From NCBI GenBank assembly GCA_030141605.1, contig JAQGDQ010000199.1:357783-402782 (forward strand): 45,000 nt of DNA, written 5' to 3'. How positions within the stretch are numbered: position 1 is the first letter of the stretch; the number at the start of each line of letters is the position of its first letter. Shown one piece after another: positions 1 to 34,405 of this stretch. Under the pieces are notes generated by a model. The model was not told the origin of the DNA. It did no database searches and saw only the letters and a program-made list of their open reading frames with translations. Source of the DNA: Tubiluchus corallicola. Taxonomy: Eukaryota; Priapulida; Priapulimorpha; Priapulimorphida; Tubiluchidae. A program made the translations under genes and the position numbers.

Positions 1-145
1 TGCTTTTGATTGTGTCAGCATTAACAATTTACTAAGGTAAAAAAATCTGCAAATTCTAAGAAAAAAAATATTATCATTCAAAATCTGCTTATATCATTCA
101 AACACAACAGGAAATACTAACACAGTGCATTGATATATACTTCAG

Positions 146-24013
<23,868 letters not shown>

Positions 24014-24252
24014 GTAAACATTGATCCAACTTTTAATAACATCACCCTTAAATAACATTGGCAACAATTTCATGTTTAAAGGCAGTCATATTAAAGACAA
24101 AGACGCGTCGTTAAGCACGTTGAGTTTATTTCATCTTATATCACATAAGTTTATAAAAATATAACAATAAAATTTACTGTCTATAAAGTCTAAAGTTAAT
24201 TTATAATGCCACCATAAGGCGCTGCGGTAGCTGCCATCCACTTAAAATCATG

Positions 24253-24500
24253 ACGTAGTGTCGTGTCGTGTCGTGTCGTGTCGTGTCGTGTCGTGTCGTG
24301 TCCTGTCCTGTCCTGTTCTGTCCTGTCCTGCCTTGCCCTGCCCTGTCCTGAGCTGTCGTGTCTTGTCCTGTCGTGTCCTGTCCTGCCCTGCCCTGCCCTA
24401 CCCTGGCCTGCCCTGCCCTATCTTGTCCAGTCCTGCCCTGCCCTATCGTGTCCTGTCCTGTCCTATCTGGCCCTGCCCTATCATGACCTGTGCTGATCTG
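24253..24500. repeat. Pentanucleotide tract, (TGTCG)n to (TGTCC)n to (TGCCC)n
   Basis: Nearly pure gtgtc units up to 24300 grade into cctgt and cctgc variants. It is of the same CYTGY type and strand as 5394-5787 but more diverged. Cysteine-rich frames here are repeat translations. It lies between exon 18 and the candidate terminal exon. Confidence 0.93.
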
Positions 24501-24706
24501 CCTTTAACGCATTTTTGTAACTTATATTATCTTAACGTATCTTATCATTTCTTATCGTTTCTCGTCTACTCTCCAACCTTTTTTTATCTTACAGTATTTT
24601 CCTTCTCCTACGCGTTTGTTTTGTTCACGCAGAAAATGGGCTTAAAATTGTCGGAATTAAAAACTAATTTTTATTATTAAAAGCATCTGTTTGTCAAGAT
24701 TGCAAG

Positions 24707-24924
24707 TTTTTCACTTTAACTGCATTGTGTACTGGCTGCTAGACGACATCAACGATGTCCCAGATGAGGGCATCTGTACCGAGATGAATGAGGGCATCTG
24801 TACAGAGATGAATGAAGCCATCTGTACAGAGATGAATGAAGTCATCTGTACAGAGATGAATGAAGTCATCTGTACAGAGATGAATGAGAAAATCTGTACA
24901 GAGATGAGGTGCGAGTCATATTGA
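24707..24924 (+). CDS. Possible terminal exon of the GC receptor, with repetitive C-terminal tail
   Basis: After an AG at 24705-24706 an open frame reads FHFNCIVYWLLDDINDVPDE, then six copies of an eight-residue unit (E-x-I-C-T-E-M-N), ending RCESY and stop TGA at 24922-24924. YWLL followed by acidic residues matches the TYWLLGE end of receptor cyclases. Against it: no GKG motif precedes it, and the acceptor phase fits the alternative donor at 23997 rather than the better donor at 24014. An AATAAA at 24963 lies about 40 bp after the stop, where a polyadenylation signal would be expected. Confidence 0.45.
24766..24909 (+). repeat. 24-bp coding minisatellite, six copies
   Basis: Six head-to-tail 24-bp units starting at 24766, 24790, 24814, 24838, 24862 and 24886, with few differences between them. 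The unit length is a multiple of three, so the frame stays open. Each unit encodes Glu-(Gly/Ala/Val/Lys)-Ile-Cys-Thr-Glu-Met-Asn. It lies in the putative C-terminal tail of the cyclase. Confidence 0.9.
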
Positions 24925-26515
24925 AGCTCACAGCAGAACGGAGACAACGATTTTATCTTGAAAATAAATACTTAAAAGAGCAGCATCCAGTTTTTGATCA
25001 CAACTTAAAACTATCTGACTTCTAAAATATGGAAAAGAGTGTTATAGTTTTCTGTGAATGGTTAACACTAAAAAGCCATTTTTCTCGAAGTCTAATTTAG
25101 ATTATTATTTTCTTTTGAAGGAACTATCAGTCATACATGCTTACATGTGCAATAGTCCGAGCTTCTCGAAATTGAAAAGTTAACTTAATCATGACTCCGC
25201 GGCACGCTCGCGAGATCACGCAATAGCCCAATGATAAACCTGAAATTTGAAATAGTTTTAGCGTAGAATTTGCCGAGTTTTGTGTTTTCAGAGTAACAAA
25301 GCAGCACCGTCGTATTTCGATTTTTGCTTTCGCAAAAAGGTAAAGATACACATCCGTTGTTAAGAAATTGTACAAGTATAGTATAAGTAGTAGTATAGTT
25401 TACTGACTATGAATACAATGATTGGTACAAAAACCGGGGTAGCTGAAAATAATAAAATTTACAGTTCTTTAGTATTTTAGTTAAGAATTAATCACAAGTG
25501 GGCCACTTAGTATTTAAAATAAAACGGTTGTTCTAATTTTATGCAATAGACAAAGCGGTTATACATTGTAGTTTGATATCTTAAACGAACAGCAAATATT
25601 AATAAAACTACTCTTTTCAGTTTTGAAAAGATTCTAACACTTAAAAACAGATTTCAAATACATGATTGCACAGTGTTCACCCTAGGATATTTTCTTCTAG
25701 TTTCTCTAGTCAAGTTGCAGTCCATTAATACACGTTTTTCAGTTTGTGTCTCTTCGCATTTACATAGTTTCTGGTTTCTATTTTCACCGTCTCATCTACC
25801 GGTCTCAATTCTTAAATTGTAACGCTTGTAACTTTAGTCGAGAGAAAGGTATGCGGTTTTCTCTATAGTATTCTCTGGTATGTTGGCATTTTGAAGTTCG
25901 GGTTAAATTCCTTGTAAGCCATACGTTTGGTAGAGCTACTGCTGATAACTTTTTCCTTTCTCATTGACCGCTGGTAAGTTTCTCGGACATTTTGCTAAGT
26001 CACTACTACACACTGACTCGCTATTTCATATGCTTCGAACAATGTCTGATGTTTCTCAGGAGAGTTTGCCATTTACTTTTTGCATAACTATGACGACATT
26101 GTTAGTTTCACTTGCTAACTGTTAATCAAGTGTCTAAATCTAATACTTAGTCATCAGGAACGTCGTGCTAATTATAGTAGTAATAATGTAAGTCAAAATG
26201 ATGTAATGGGCTGCATCATTGTTCTGTTTTTGCATTGTTTTAATCGTTGTTAGCATAGAAGAACGTGCTATTAACCTTGAATTTATTTAATAGGAAATTG
26301 ATAATGAGTTTATAAATTAGCTTAGCAGGAGACAGCTTATGGTGTAACTGGTCGTGCACTGAAGAGTGAAGACACTAATTTTATTTATAATTTATTGCAA
26401 TCAAATAAGTTGCGTTACGCTGAAACCTTCGTGTATTGGTTGATTTGTCTTTACATGAGACTTGTGCTGTGTTGATTGTGCAGTGAAAAAAAAACTGGTT
26501 AAAGAATAATCATTA
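24925..26515. other. Probable 3' UTR start, then intergenic sequence
   Basis: An AATAAA at 24963 may end the cyclase transcript. Beyond it I see AT-rich sequence without a supported gene, and a short CG-containing patch near 25195-25220 (ccgcggcacgctcgcgag). Confidence 0.4.
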
Positions 26516-26518
26516 GCG

Positions 26519-27298
26519 AAACAGTAAAGAATTGTGTAAAATGTGGTTACGATAACAATGTGTTTATTTTACTTACAACATTGGGTTTTTGGTGATAAAC
26601 AGTAACGAATTGTGTAAAATGTGGTTACGATAACAATGTGTTTATTTTACTTACAACATTGGATTTTTGGTGATAAACAGTAACGAATTGTGTAAAATGT
26701 GGTTACAATAACAATGTGTTTATTTTACTTACAACATTGGACTTTTGTTGGTAAACAGTAACGAATTGTGTAAAATGTGGCTACAATTACAATGTGTTTA
26801 TTTTACTTACAACATTGGATTTTTGGTGATAAACAGTAACGAATTGTGTAAAATGTGGCTACAATAACAATGTGTCTATTTTACTTACAACATTGGATTT
26901 TTGGTGATAAACAGTAACGATTTGTGTAAAATGTGGTTACAATAACAGTGTGTTTATTTTACTTACAACATTGGATTTTTGGTGATAAACAGTAGCGAAT
27001 TGTGTAAAATGTGGCTACAATAACAATGTGTCTATTTTACTTACAGCATTGGATTTTTGGTGATAAACAGTAACGAATTGTGTAAAATGTGGCTACAATA
27101 ACAATGTGTCTATTTTACTTACAACATTGGATTTTTCGTGATAAACAGTAAGGAATTGTGTGAAATGTGGTTACAATAACAATGTGTTTATTTTACTTAC
27201 AACATTGGATTTTTGGTGATAAACAGTAGCGAATTGTTTAAAATGTGGTTACAAAAACAATGTGTTTATTTTACTTACAACAATGGATTTTTGGTGAT
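26519..27298. repeat. 78-bp minisatellite, ten copies
   Basis: gaattg recurs at 26529 and then about every 78 bp to 27231, with only a few substitutions per unit. The unit has tgtaaaatgtgg, then acaatgtgtttattttactt and acaacattgg. No spacers or flanking cas genes, so it is not a CRISPR array. No open frame of note. Confidence 0.96.
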
Positions 27299-27467
27299 CG
27301 TATTTTTAGCCAAGCTATAAATTTATTTTCCCAAGACAAACAGTATAAAATCATAATAAACAGTTTCACCATTTAGTTTAATACTTCGAAGTCATAATTT
27401 TAACAACAAATTCAACGCTTTTAGCACAAGAATGGGGTTAAATCACGTCACTAAATCATCTAATAAT

Positions 27468-27603
<136 letters not shown>

Positions 27604-27974
27604 TTATAAGAAGCCTAGATTAGTAAAAAAAACGCCTGTTAAAGGTAGTCATACCTGCTTTCTCAGATATCTGTTAAGAAAGCGGTTGCTGGTAATAGGT
27701 TGCACTCGAATTTTACAATCAAGAGATTCATATTATAGTAAACAAAAAACGTATGGTTACACAAGCGAAACGAATCCGACATTGAAGCCAGACGGTTTAA
27801 GTGTTGCAATTTTAAGCAGCGTTTTCACATAGTCCGTTACTACGATGCTAGAAAAAGAATTTTATAAAGAACATATAAAAGCATTTTGCAATTTTTAATT
27901 CAACTGATTCACAAAAAAAACAGATTTTCCGACAGGTTTCCCGATTTTAGGATTTAGTGGTGGAGCATGTGTGC

Positions 27975-28340
27975 ATACATACACTTTATTTGCCATAAAA
28001 TAAATTACAATAAAATTACAATCCTCAGTGTTAAAAATATTTTCAATACTAAACTGTTAAAGGCAAATCAGTCTCGTGCTGGTGCCAAACTATGAACTAA
28101 TGGTGCACAAAAATTAAAACAAAAGCAATTACATACATAGATACAATAGGTTCGTAATACTGTACATAGGCACCATACAATAAGTAAAGTACATAATAAC
28201 ATTAAGACTTAACTTATATCATTTATTATAATATACATATAATACATAACACAGTGCACAGTACAATGAGTAAAATACATAAAATACTCATAGTACATAA
28301 TACAATTAGTGAAATACATAATAAACGTAAGAGAAAATTT
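27975..28340 (-). repeat. AT-rich degenerate repeat, possible LINE 3' UTR
   Basis: On the minus strand it ends in AATAAAGTGTATGTATGC (27973-27990 on plus), similar in layout to the other LINE 3' ends. Positions 28130-28330 contain irregular recurrences of acataatacaat and gtaaaatacat. No coding remnant is recognised. Confidence 0.4.
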
Positions 28341-29411
28341 TCATCAATTATCAAAATATACACCTTATATTCGTATACAACATCTTACAAAAGTTACTTG
28401 TACACTGTTTTCATTTACGAATTATGAGTTGCGAATTTATAATAATTAACGAAATTTCTCTTTCAGTAATTGGGGACGTGGGTATGCAAAATTTGAATTA
28501 CAGAAGTTAACGTAATTTACATGCGTTGATTTTTGAAATCTACCTAGTTGGTTTTGTTTCAGTTTCTTTTTAAAAACAGGTAGTGACTCTGGTTATTTGA
28601 TAATAAAATCGTAACTCTAGAAATGATATCATTGCTGTAAAACATCAAAAGGCAGTTCGTTCAATACGTTTTGTCTTCGCCTGCTATCAGTTGAACAAAC
28701 CGAACAACAGAATAATGTTAATATTTAGTACTGTGCCGTTTCATTTATCATCACCAGTTTGATCATTAATGCATCATTACTGCTGATTTTTACTATAAAA
28801 ATTAATTTCTCTCCTTCAAAAAGCTTCATTTTGCTACAGTCGCATATATAAATCGACAAGCATTTTAGGAAACATCAGCTTTAGCAAATTTTGCCAAAAA
28901 TTGACGTGCTATTAAAACCACTAAAACAGTTATTACACATTCCCTGCAATTGCTTTAATTCCAGTAACTTTAGTACACAATGTAACAAGTTGATCACTTT
29001 GTAAATCACCTGTAAAATTAACATTTCTATTTATCTGCTTTCGAGTTCTACTTTCAAATTCTACAAAACTATTTTTGGTTTAAGACAGACTTTTGAATTA
29101 GGCCTACCCACTGTACAGTATTTTTGCATACGATATGGTACACAAAATTTCATACTTACTAGTAATTCTTTGTTGCTTCTGTTACTCATTAGCATCAGCA
29201 TTAGGTATGATATTTAATAATGATGACATTTAGTTTTAGTTTCAAAATCACAGCTATGATCATAAAAAAGAATTATGTCAGAGAAGACTAATTTTCATGT
29301 TCGAGTTTAAGACTAGTTGCCACATAAGCAGCATTTGCTGTTAACTCAATGTGATTCCATTTCACATGACATTAGAGAAGTTTTGAGAGCTCCAGACAAC
29401 AAACTAACACT
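28341..29411. other. Intergenic, nothing recognised
   Basis: AT-rich sequence downstream (on the minus strand) of the sulfotransferase stop. It may include its 3' UTR, but no canonical AATAAA is evident in the first few hundred bases. Confidence 0.35.
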
Positions 29412-30326
29412 CTAAAATGTCCCAGAGACAGTATCGTGAGCGGCATGTGGTAAATAGCCAAAAAGGTTAAAATCTTTCTTAAAAATGTCAATTAATTGTT
29501 CATAAATAACAGGTGTTACCTGGCTATAATATTTCTTTAAAAGAGCACTGGTGCTATTCTGTCTTTGCGTAACATATCCTGTTTCGTCTTTTGTAGGAAA
29601 ACTAATATTGAGATTTACCTTTAACTTTTTTAGTACATACGCTGCTTCTTTTTTAATATTCTCATATTTTCCTACGAAATCGTATTTTATTTCACACACA
29701 TTACACAAATCAAAAATAGGTGTCCAATGTCTATCAGTTGATAACGAAGAATTATGCTCCTCCAATATATAACTGACAAACTCTAAGAATGTTGGAGGGT
29801 GGGAATCGTAATGAGCCATAGCTTGTTTGTCATTGGCAAACGTTCCCCTTTTCCTCAATATTTTTAATCCTACAGAACGCCGATAGTTTCTATCATATCC
29901 TCCTATGCCAAGCATTTTGTTTCTATAAGCTGAGAGGACTCTTTCCATTGGGTGTCTAACAAACAAGAATTTATATCTTGAATTGAACAATCTGCTTCTG
30001 TTTCTTGACATCTTAGTTTGCTGCGAAAGAAACCACTTGGATTTCTCATGATAGAAATGAGCTTTCTCGAAAGGGATGTCCTGTGAATTATGGTATTTGT
30101 CAGGTTGAAGAATTGTCATAAATGTTCGCTTCCAGTTTGTATTACTGACTTTAGGAACTGAACAGTAAATAACATTTGGAGACTTCAACACTATCAACCT
30201 GCTCGACCAGTCATAAATAGATATACTTTCATTATTTTCCCTATACTTCTCACAAGTTTCTTGTATATGTCGCTGTCTGATTTTATTCAAGTGTGTAACG
30301 ATCTTATAATCTGCTTCTTCCGGCTC
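29412..30326 (-). CDS. HNK-1-family carbohydrate sulfotransferase, catalytic exon
   Basis: Golgi enzyme family that transfers sulfate from PAPS to sugar chains (chondroitin 4-sulfotransferase, HNK-1 and GalNAc-4 sulfotransferase relatives). The exon opens at an acceptor (tttttttag on the minus strand, ending at 30327) and stays open for 304 residues to its stop. Seen: CSVPKVSNTNWKR at about residues 55-67, the 5'-phosphosulfate-binding loop; FLFVRHPMERVLSAYRNK at about 120-137, the 3'-phosphate-binding block with its Arg and Ser; then HWTPIFDLCNVC, YDFVGKYE and a C-terminal YY...F..DF..FGY. Length fits the full catalytic domain. The N-terminal cytosolic tail and membrane anchor must be on upstream exon(s) not identified here. 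A closely similar paralogue starts at 44508, so this is a local duplicate pair. The acceptor substrate cannot be told from sequence. Confidence 0.92.
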   Translation of the reverse strand, partial: EPEEADYKIVTHLNKIRQRHIQETCEKYRENNESISIYDWSSRLIVLKSPNVIYCSVPKVSNTNWKRTFMTILQPDKYHNSQDIPFEKAHFYHEKSKWFLSQQTKMSRNRSRLFNSRYKFLFVRHPMERVLSAYRNKMLGIGGYDRNYRRSVGLKILRKRGTFANDKQAMAHYDSHPPTFLEFVSYILEEHNSSLSTDRHWTPIFDLCNVCEIKYDFVGKYENIKKEAAYVLKKLKVNLNISFPTKDETGYVTQRQNSTSALLKKYYSQVTPVIYEQLIDIFKKDFNLFGYLPHAAHDTVSGTF

Positions 30327-30950
30327 CTAAAAAAACAATATTACTTGTCTTAGTTAAATTATGTTACTGTCATAAATACCATAGCATATTGGTAATTTTT
30401 AAGACAAAAAAATGATACTTCTCCAGAAGTTATGTCACGGACAGTTCCCCAACTATGGTTAATGTCTGTTTGCTTTCTTTCGGAAAAATGGTTAATTGAA
30501 TATGTTAGTGTCCCATATATCCCAGAGATCGTGACATCGTTATCTGTAAAAGAAAGGCAAACCACTGAAAATAAGGGCCCACGTGCTTCAGATAAACGTG
30601 CACTGTTTTGCTCCCATTAGGCCACACAAATGAATTCACAAGCCACTCTTCCTACCCTTTTGAACATTCTACCATCCTTACTTTGCACAACTCTTTTTTT
30701 AAATTGCCTAAAAACCTTCGGCTTTTTTGTCCTTCTTTCTCATTGTTTGGACGTGTTTATAATGGTGCAAGCAGCTAACAAGTTTTACTTCTGGTTCTTG
30801 CAATTTATTATATGCACGCTGTCATATAATCATTACTATTAATATCTATTTTTTCCCAGTGTCTCTTAATATTATATTTGTATTTACACTTCCAAACAAA
30901 TTTATTATTATTATTATTATTATTATAATTAGCAACAGAAACATTTTCAC
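30327..30950. other. Possible intron between the two minus-strand exons
   Basis: Contains a 68-codon minus-strand frame at 30359-30565 with no recognisable motif and a short (ATT)n at 30900-30926. No other feature seen. Confidence 0.4.
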
Positions 30951-31092
30951 TAAAGTAGCTATCATCAGATTCACGTCTGTCAATACACCATTATGGTACT
31001 CTGGAACAGATAGAGAGCGCAATAAACTCTGCAAATATGCTGGTCTGTTATACGTGAGTACTGCAATTTCCAAATGAAATTGTTCATTCCAA
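30951..31092 (-). CDS. Lone glycosyltransferase-like exon or fragment
   Basis: On the minus strand an acceptor (tttaccag, ending at 31093) opens a 142-bp segment ending at a gtgaaa donor. It encodes FHLEIAVLTYNRPAYLQSLL followed by RSLSVPEYHNGVLTDVNLMI. The (I/V)xVLTYNRPxxLxxLLxSL pattern with a later D-V-x-L-x-I is the nucleotide-sugar-binding start of GT-A glycosyltransferases of the GNT-I/GT2-like type. I find no exon for the rest of the domain in the next 5 kb downstream on this strand. Both this segment and the sulfotransferase exon sit at phase 0 across the 624-bp gap, so joining them is possible but unproven. It may equally be a relic. Confidence 0.5.
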
Positions 31093-31199
31093 CTGGTAAA
31101 CGTATACGTGTAGCTGTTCCTACTAGAATCCTTGTGTGAAATTAGATGATTTTTGACACTGGGGAAAAACAGAAATTTCCACAAAAACAATCCCTAAAA

Positions 31200-31770
31200 T
31201 GACAACTTGCAAACCCAAAATAGCAACAGTTGGCTTTTGCATCATTGCCTTTTACTGCTATGAATCGACGACCAAAGTTTCAGCCATGTTGTTTGTAATG
31301 TCCGAGTCAAAGATTAGTGATACATTTTATAAATAACCCACTATACAATAAGCTTTATTACAGTCTTATATATCTTCTGACGATGATTGCAAGTGTCCAG
31401 TAGAAAATTTGAATTTTATGGATTTCATTTGTGTTAAAAAAATCCAACTTTTCTACTGCACTCTAGCAGTCATAGATAAGAAATGTATAAAAATGTAACA
31501 AAATTTGTTATATAGTGGGCTGTTTTGAAGCGGGTATTATTCTTTTTATAAACAATTAAAAACTTTATTAGTTTAGTTTAAACTTTATTTATTTATAGTG
31601 GGTTTACAAAACAGACTGCGTCTGATGCAGGTATCTCCACGGTGCAAGTGCTTAGTGCAAAGTGCTAGAAACTTTATTATGAGACGTAAGGGACTCAGGA
31701 CTCTTGTTTTCAAAAAACCGGACCTATTTTTAATTCTTTTGCTGGTCCAGAATTCGATCCGATTCGCTAC
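31200..31770. other. Intergenic, nothing recognised
   Basis: AT-rich. Short open frames have no protein signature. Confidence 0.35.
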
Positions 31771-31780
31771 TCATCTGGAT

Positions 31781-31805
31781 GTTGTTGTTGTTGTTGTTGT
31801 TGTTG
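31781..31805. repeat. (TTG)n microsatellite
   Basis: Eight uninterrupted ttg units. Confidence 0.9.
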
Positions 31806-31809
31806 AGCT

Positions 31810-32180
31810 TTTATCTTTCAAAAAACAGCCTATGGCTCCATAATTTCGCAATTTTATCGTCTTCAAACTTTAGAGGAATATACTAGGATGAATTCGAATT
31901 GACGATATGCCATTTAGAATTCAAGATAGCGGCGATAACATTTTTTTCGAAAAAACCTAAGGCTCTGCCAATTCGCAATAAACAGTCAAACTTTCTAAAA
32001 ACATACAAGAACAAGTTCCGCATCGCCGGGGTCAGATTTTCCAACTCCCATTTTGAATTCAAGATGGCGCTCATAACATTATTTTCGAAAAAAGTCTAAG
32101 GCGCGAAATGGGTCGTCAAGAAATCGTTTTAGAAATATGCTAAAACGAATTTTGCATCGATTGGCAGAATCGGAATTTTA
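31810..32180. repeat. Degenerate tandem repeat, about 138-bp period, three copies
   Basis: A block of tttcaaaaaacagcctatgg type (first copy), tttcgaaaaaacctaaggct (second) and tttcgaaaaaagtctaaggc (third) recurs. Between copies 2 and 3, gaattcaagatagcggcg and gaattcaagatggcgctc correspond. Copies are clearly diverged. Confidence 0.65.
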
Positions 32181-32321
32181 ATATGCGATAATATTTAATA
32201 TTTAATAATTCGAGTCGAACTTGTTTTTACCTTACTATTTTATGATGCAACTATATCTATCTGACATAACTGAACAACTGACAGTCGTATTCATGTAATA
32301 TAGTTCCTAGCAACGGGATTC

Positions 32322-32782
<461 letters not shown>

Positions 32783-33074
32783 TCTTTCTTCTGTGAATAG
32801 CAGTGGTGTGTGTACATCGTCTCTGAATATTCGAGCTAATTTAATATATTTATAGTGAGAGTTGCAAAGTGAAACGTATATCATATTCTACATGAATAAA
32901 AATGCATCCAGTTTAATGCTTGGTTGAATTCTAAGAAAAACGATCGCCAAGATATTTCTGAAAAACTAAATTTCTGCAATAATTCTTTTGTGAAGTTTTG
33001 CGTTACTTACCTGGCAAAACGTGTTTTCTTCCATGTATCGGTGTAGTGGTGATATCACGCCTAATTAACAGACA

Positions 33075-34397
33075 ATGGCAACATGTATATTGTGTAGACG
33101 CAAGTATCCTGATGCGTCAAGCAGGATCGAATTTGGCTATCTCATTCTTTGTAACAAATGTTACAACGCCAGAATATCAGAAAGCGGCGGTGCTATTATA
33201 CCCGTCCTAGTTGAAAATGTCCAGGAAAGAGGCTCAGTAAGCAAGAATGCTGTATGCAGTGACACAGACGATGACAGTATAAGCCTAATTCACAACGAAC
33301 TGAATTACTTTGCTCAAAATCAGTTGGAGGCAGGAGTGCCATTTGTAGATTTGGCAAAGGTTATTCACGACTTTTATTCGGAGGAAAAATGTGATGAGGC
33401 GAAAGCGGTGCTTATTGGTCTTATACCACGCGACAATACAGACAATCCAGAATTCGTGAAGAACAGAATCGGCCCATCCAAAAAGGCAAATGTGTGCAAT
33501 GACATACTGAAGCTATTGCAATACGGCCCTATAATAAATGCTGCGCCTGCACCGAGATTTGCGGCCGCTTTCTCTCAAAACATCCCGCCAATGAGTCTGA
33601 AATCAATGGATACATCAGTATTGTTAAAACAACTTCAAATTGTGCAGCAGGGCCTAGTGGTATTGAAAGATAAATTCATAACGAAGGAGGACTTAAATGA
33701 AATCTTAGACGCACGTTTTGCCAGCGCTAACATTGCCATAGCAAAGCAGAAGAGCTATTCTTCAGTAGTCCAGTCAGCAGGTGTGTTATCTTCCCCTTCA
33801 GAGTCTATTCCGCATAAGCCACCTACCGCAAAGACGGTGACGCTGGGTGATTCAGATAAGGATAGTGATGGCTTCACTAAAGTCGTACGTTCTGGTAAAC
33901 GCCCCAGACTTCCTTCAACAAAGCCAGCATCTAAGCGGGTTATAACTGGCACTGCAACCAATAGTGAGGTAAAATCCAGCAAGCCGTTACGACAGTTGTT
34001 CGTTACGCGACTGGATCCGGACACTAACACTGGTGACATAGAACGGTTAATTATAGACCAATGCGACATTAAGGTGACTGTAAAACAGCTGCAGACGAAG
34101 TACAATACGTATAGTTCATTTGTGGTTAGCTGCTTCGGTAACGATGAGAAGAACCAGATAATGAATCCGGAGATCTGGCCCGCTGGGGTGCTACTGAAAA
34201 CGTATTACCCTGCAAAAACCGCTTCATCAAAGAAAGATAGTAAGACAGCAACATCTACTGACGACATGAGACAAACACCTGGATTGAACGAGCCTATCAG
34301 TACTGCAACATTGCATGTGAACTCGGCTTTAGAACAGTCAAAAATGCAGTCCTGGGGTTCTACGAGTTCCATAGCTTCCACTGTGGACAGAATTTAA
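33075..34397 (+). CDS. LINE ORF1 protein (zinc-binding N-terminus, RRM-like C-terminal region)
   Basis: 440 residues. The N-terminus has two CxxC pairs, C4-C7 and C26-C29 (CILC and CNKC), likely to bind one zinc. Residues of about 305-380 read RQLFVTRLDPDTNTGDIERL, then TKYNTYSSFVVSCF and PEIWPAGVLLKTYYP. This matches the RNA-binding, RRM-like block of CR1/Jockey-type LINE ORF1 proteins (FVxRLxPxT...TKYxTYSSF...PxxWPxG). Ser/Lys-rich stretches lie between. It should coat the element's RNA and act as a nucleic-acid chaperone. The Met at 33075 is taken as start because the zinc motif follows at once. Frame intact. Confidence 0.85.
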   Translation: MATCILCRRKYPDASSRIEFGYLILCNKCYNARISESGGAIIPVLVENVQERGSVSKNAVCSDTDDDSISLIHNELNYFAQNQLEAGVPFVDLAKVIHDFYSEEKCDEAKAVLIGLIPRDNTDNPEFVKNRIGPSKKANVCNDILKLLQYGPIINAAPAPRFAAAFSQNIPPMSLKSMDTSVLLKQLQIVQQGLVVLKDKFITKEDLNEILDARFASANIAIAKQKSYSSVVQSAGVLSSPSESIPHKPPTAKTVTLGDSDKDSDGFTKVVRSGKRPRLPSTKPASKRVITGTATNSEVKSSKPLRQLFVTRLDPDTNTGDIERLIIDQCDIKVTVKQLQTKYNTYSSFVVSCFGNDEKNQIMNPEIWPAGVLLKTYYPAKTASSKKDSKTATSTDDMRQTPGLNEPISTATLHVNSALEQSKMQSWGSTSSIASTVDRI

Positions 34398-34405
34398 CCT
34401 GCAGT

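Noticed and set aside
1-145. An upstream exon ending at the aag|gtaaaa near 37
   Set aside because: The phase needed to join exon 1 meets a stop in the visible part. Splicing cannot be judged from 36 bases.
26519-27298. CRISPR-like array
   Set aside because: The whole 78-bp unit is repeated, without variable spacers, in a eukaryotic intron-rich context.
30359-30565. 68-codon minus-strand frame as an exon between the glycosyltransferase-like and sulfotransferase exons
   Set aside because: No family motif recognised and no convincing acceptor and donor pair in phase.
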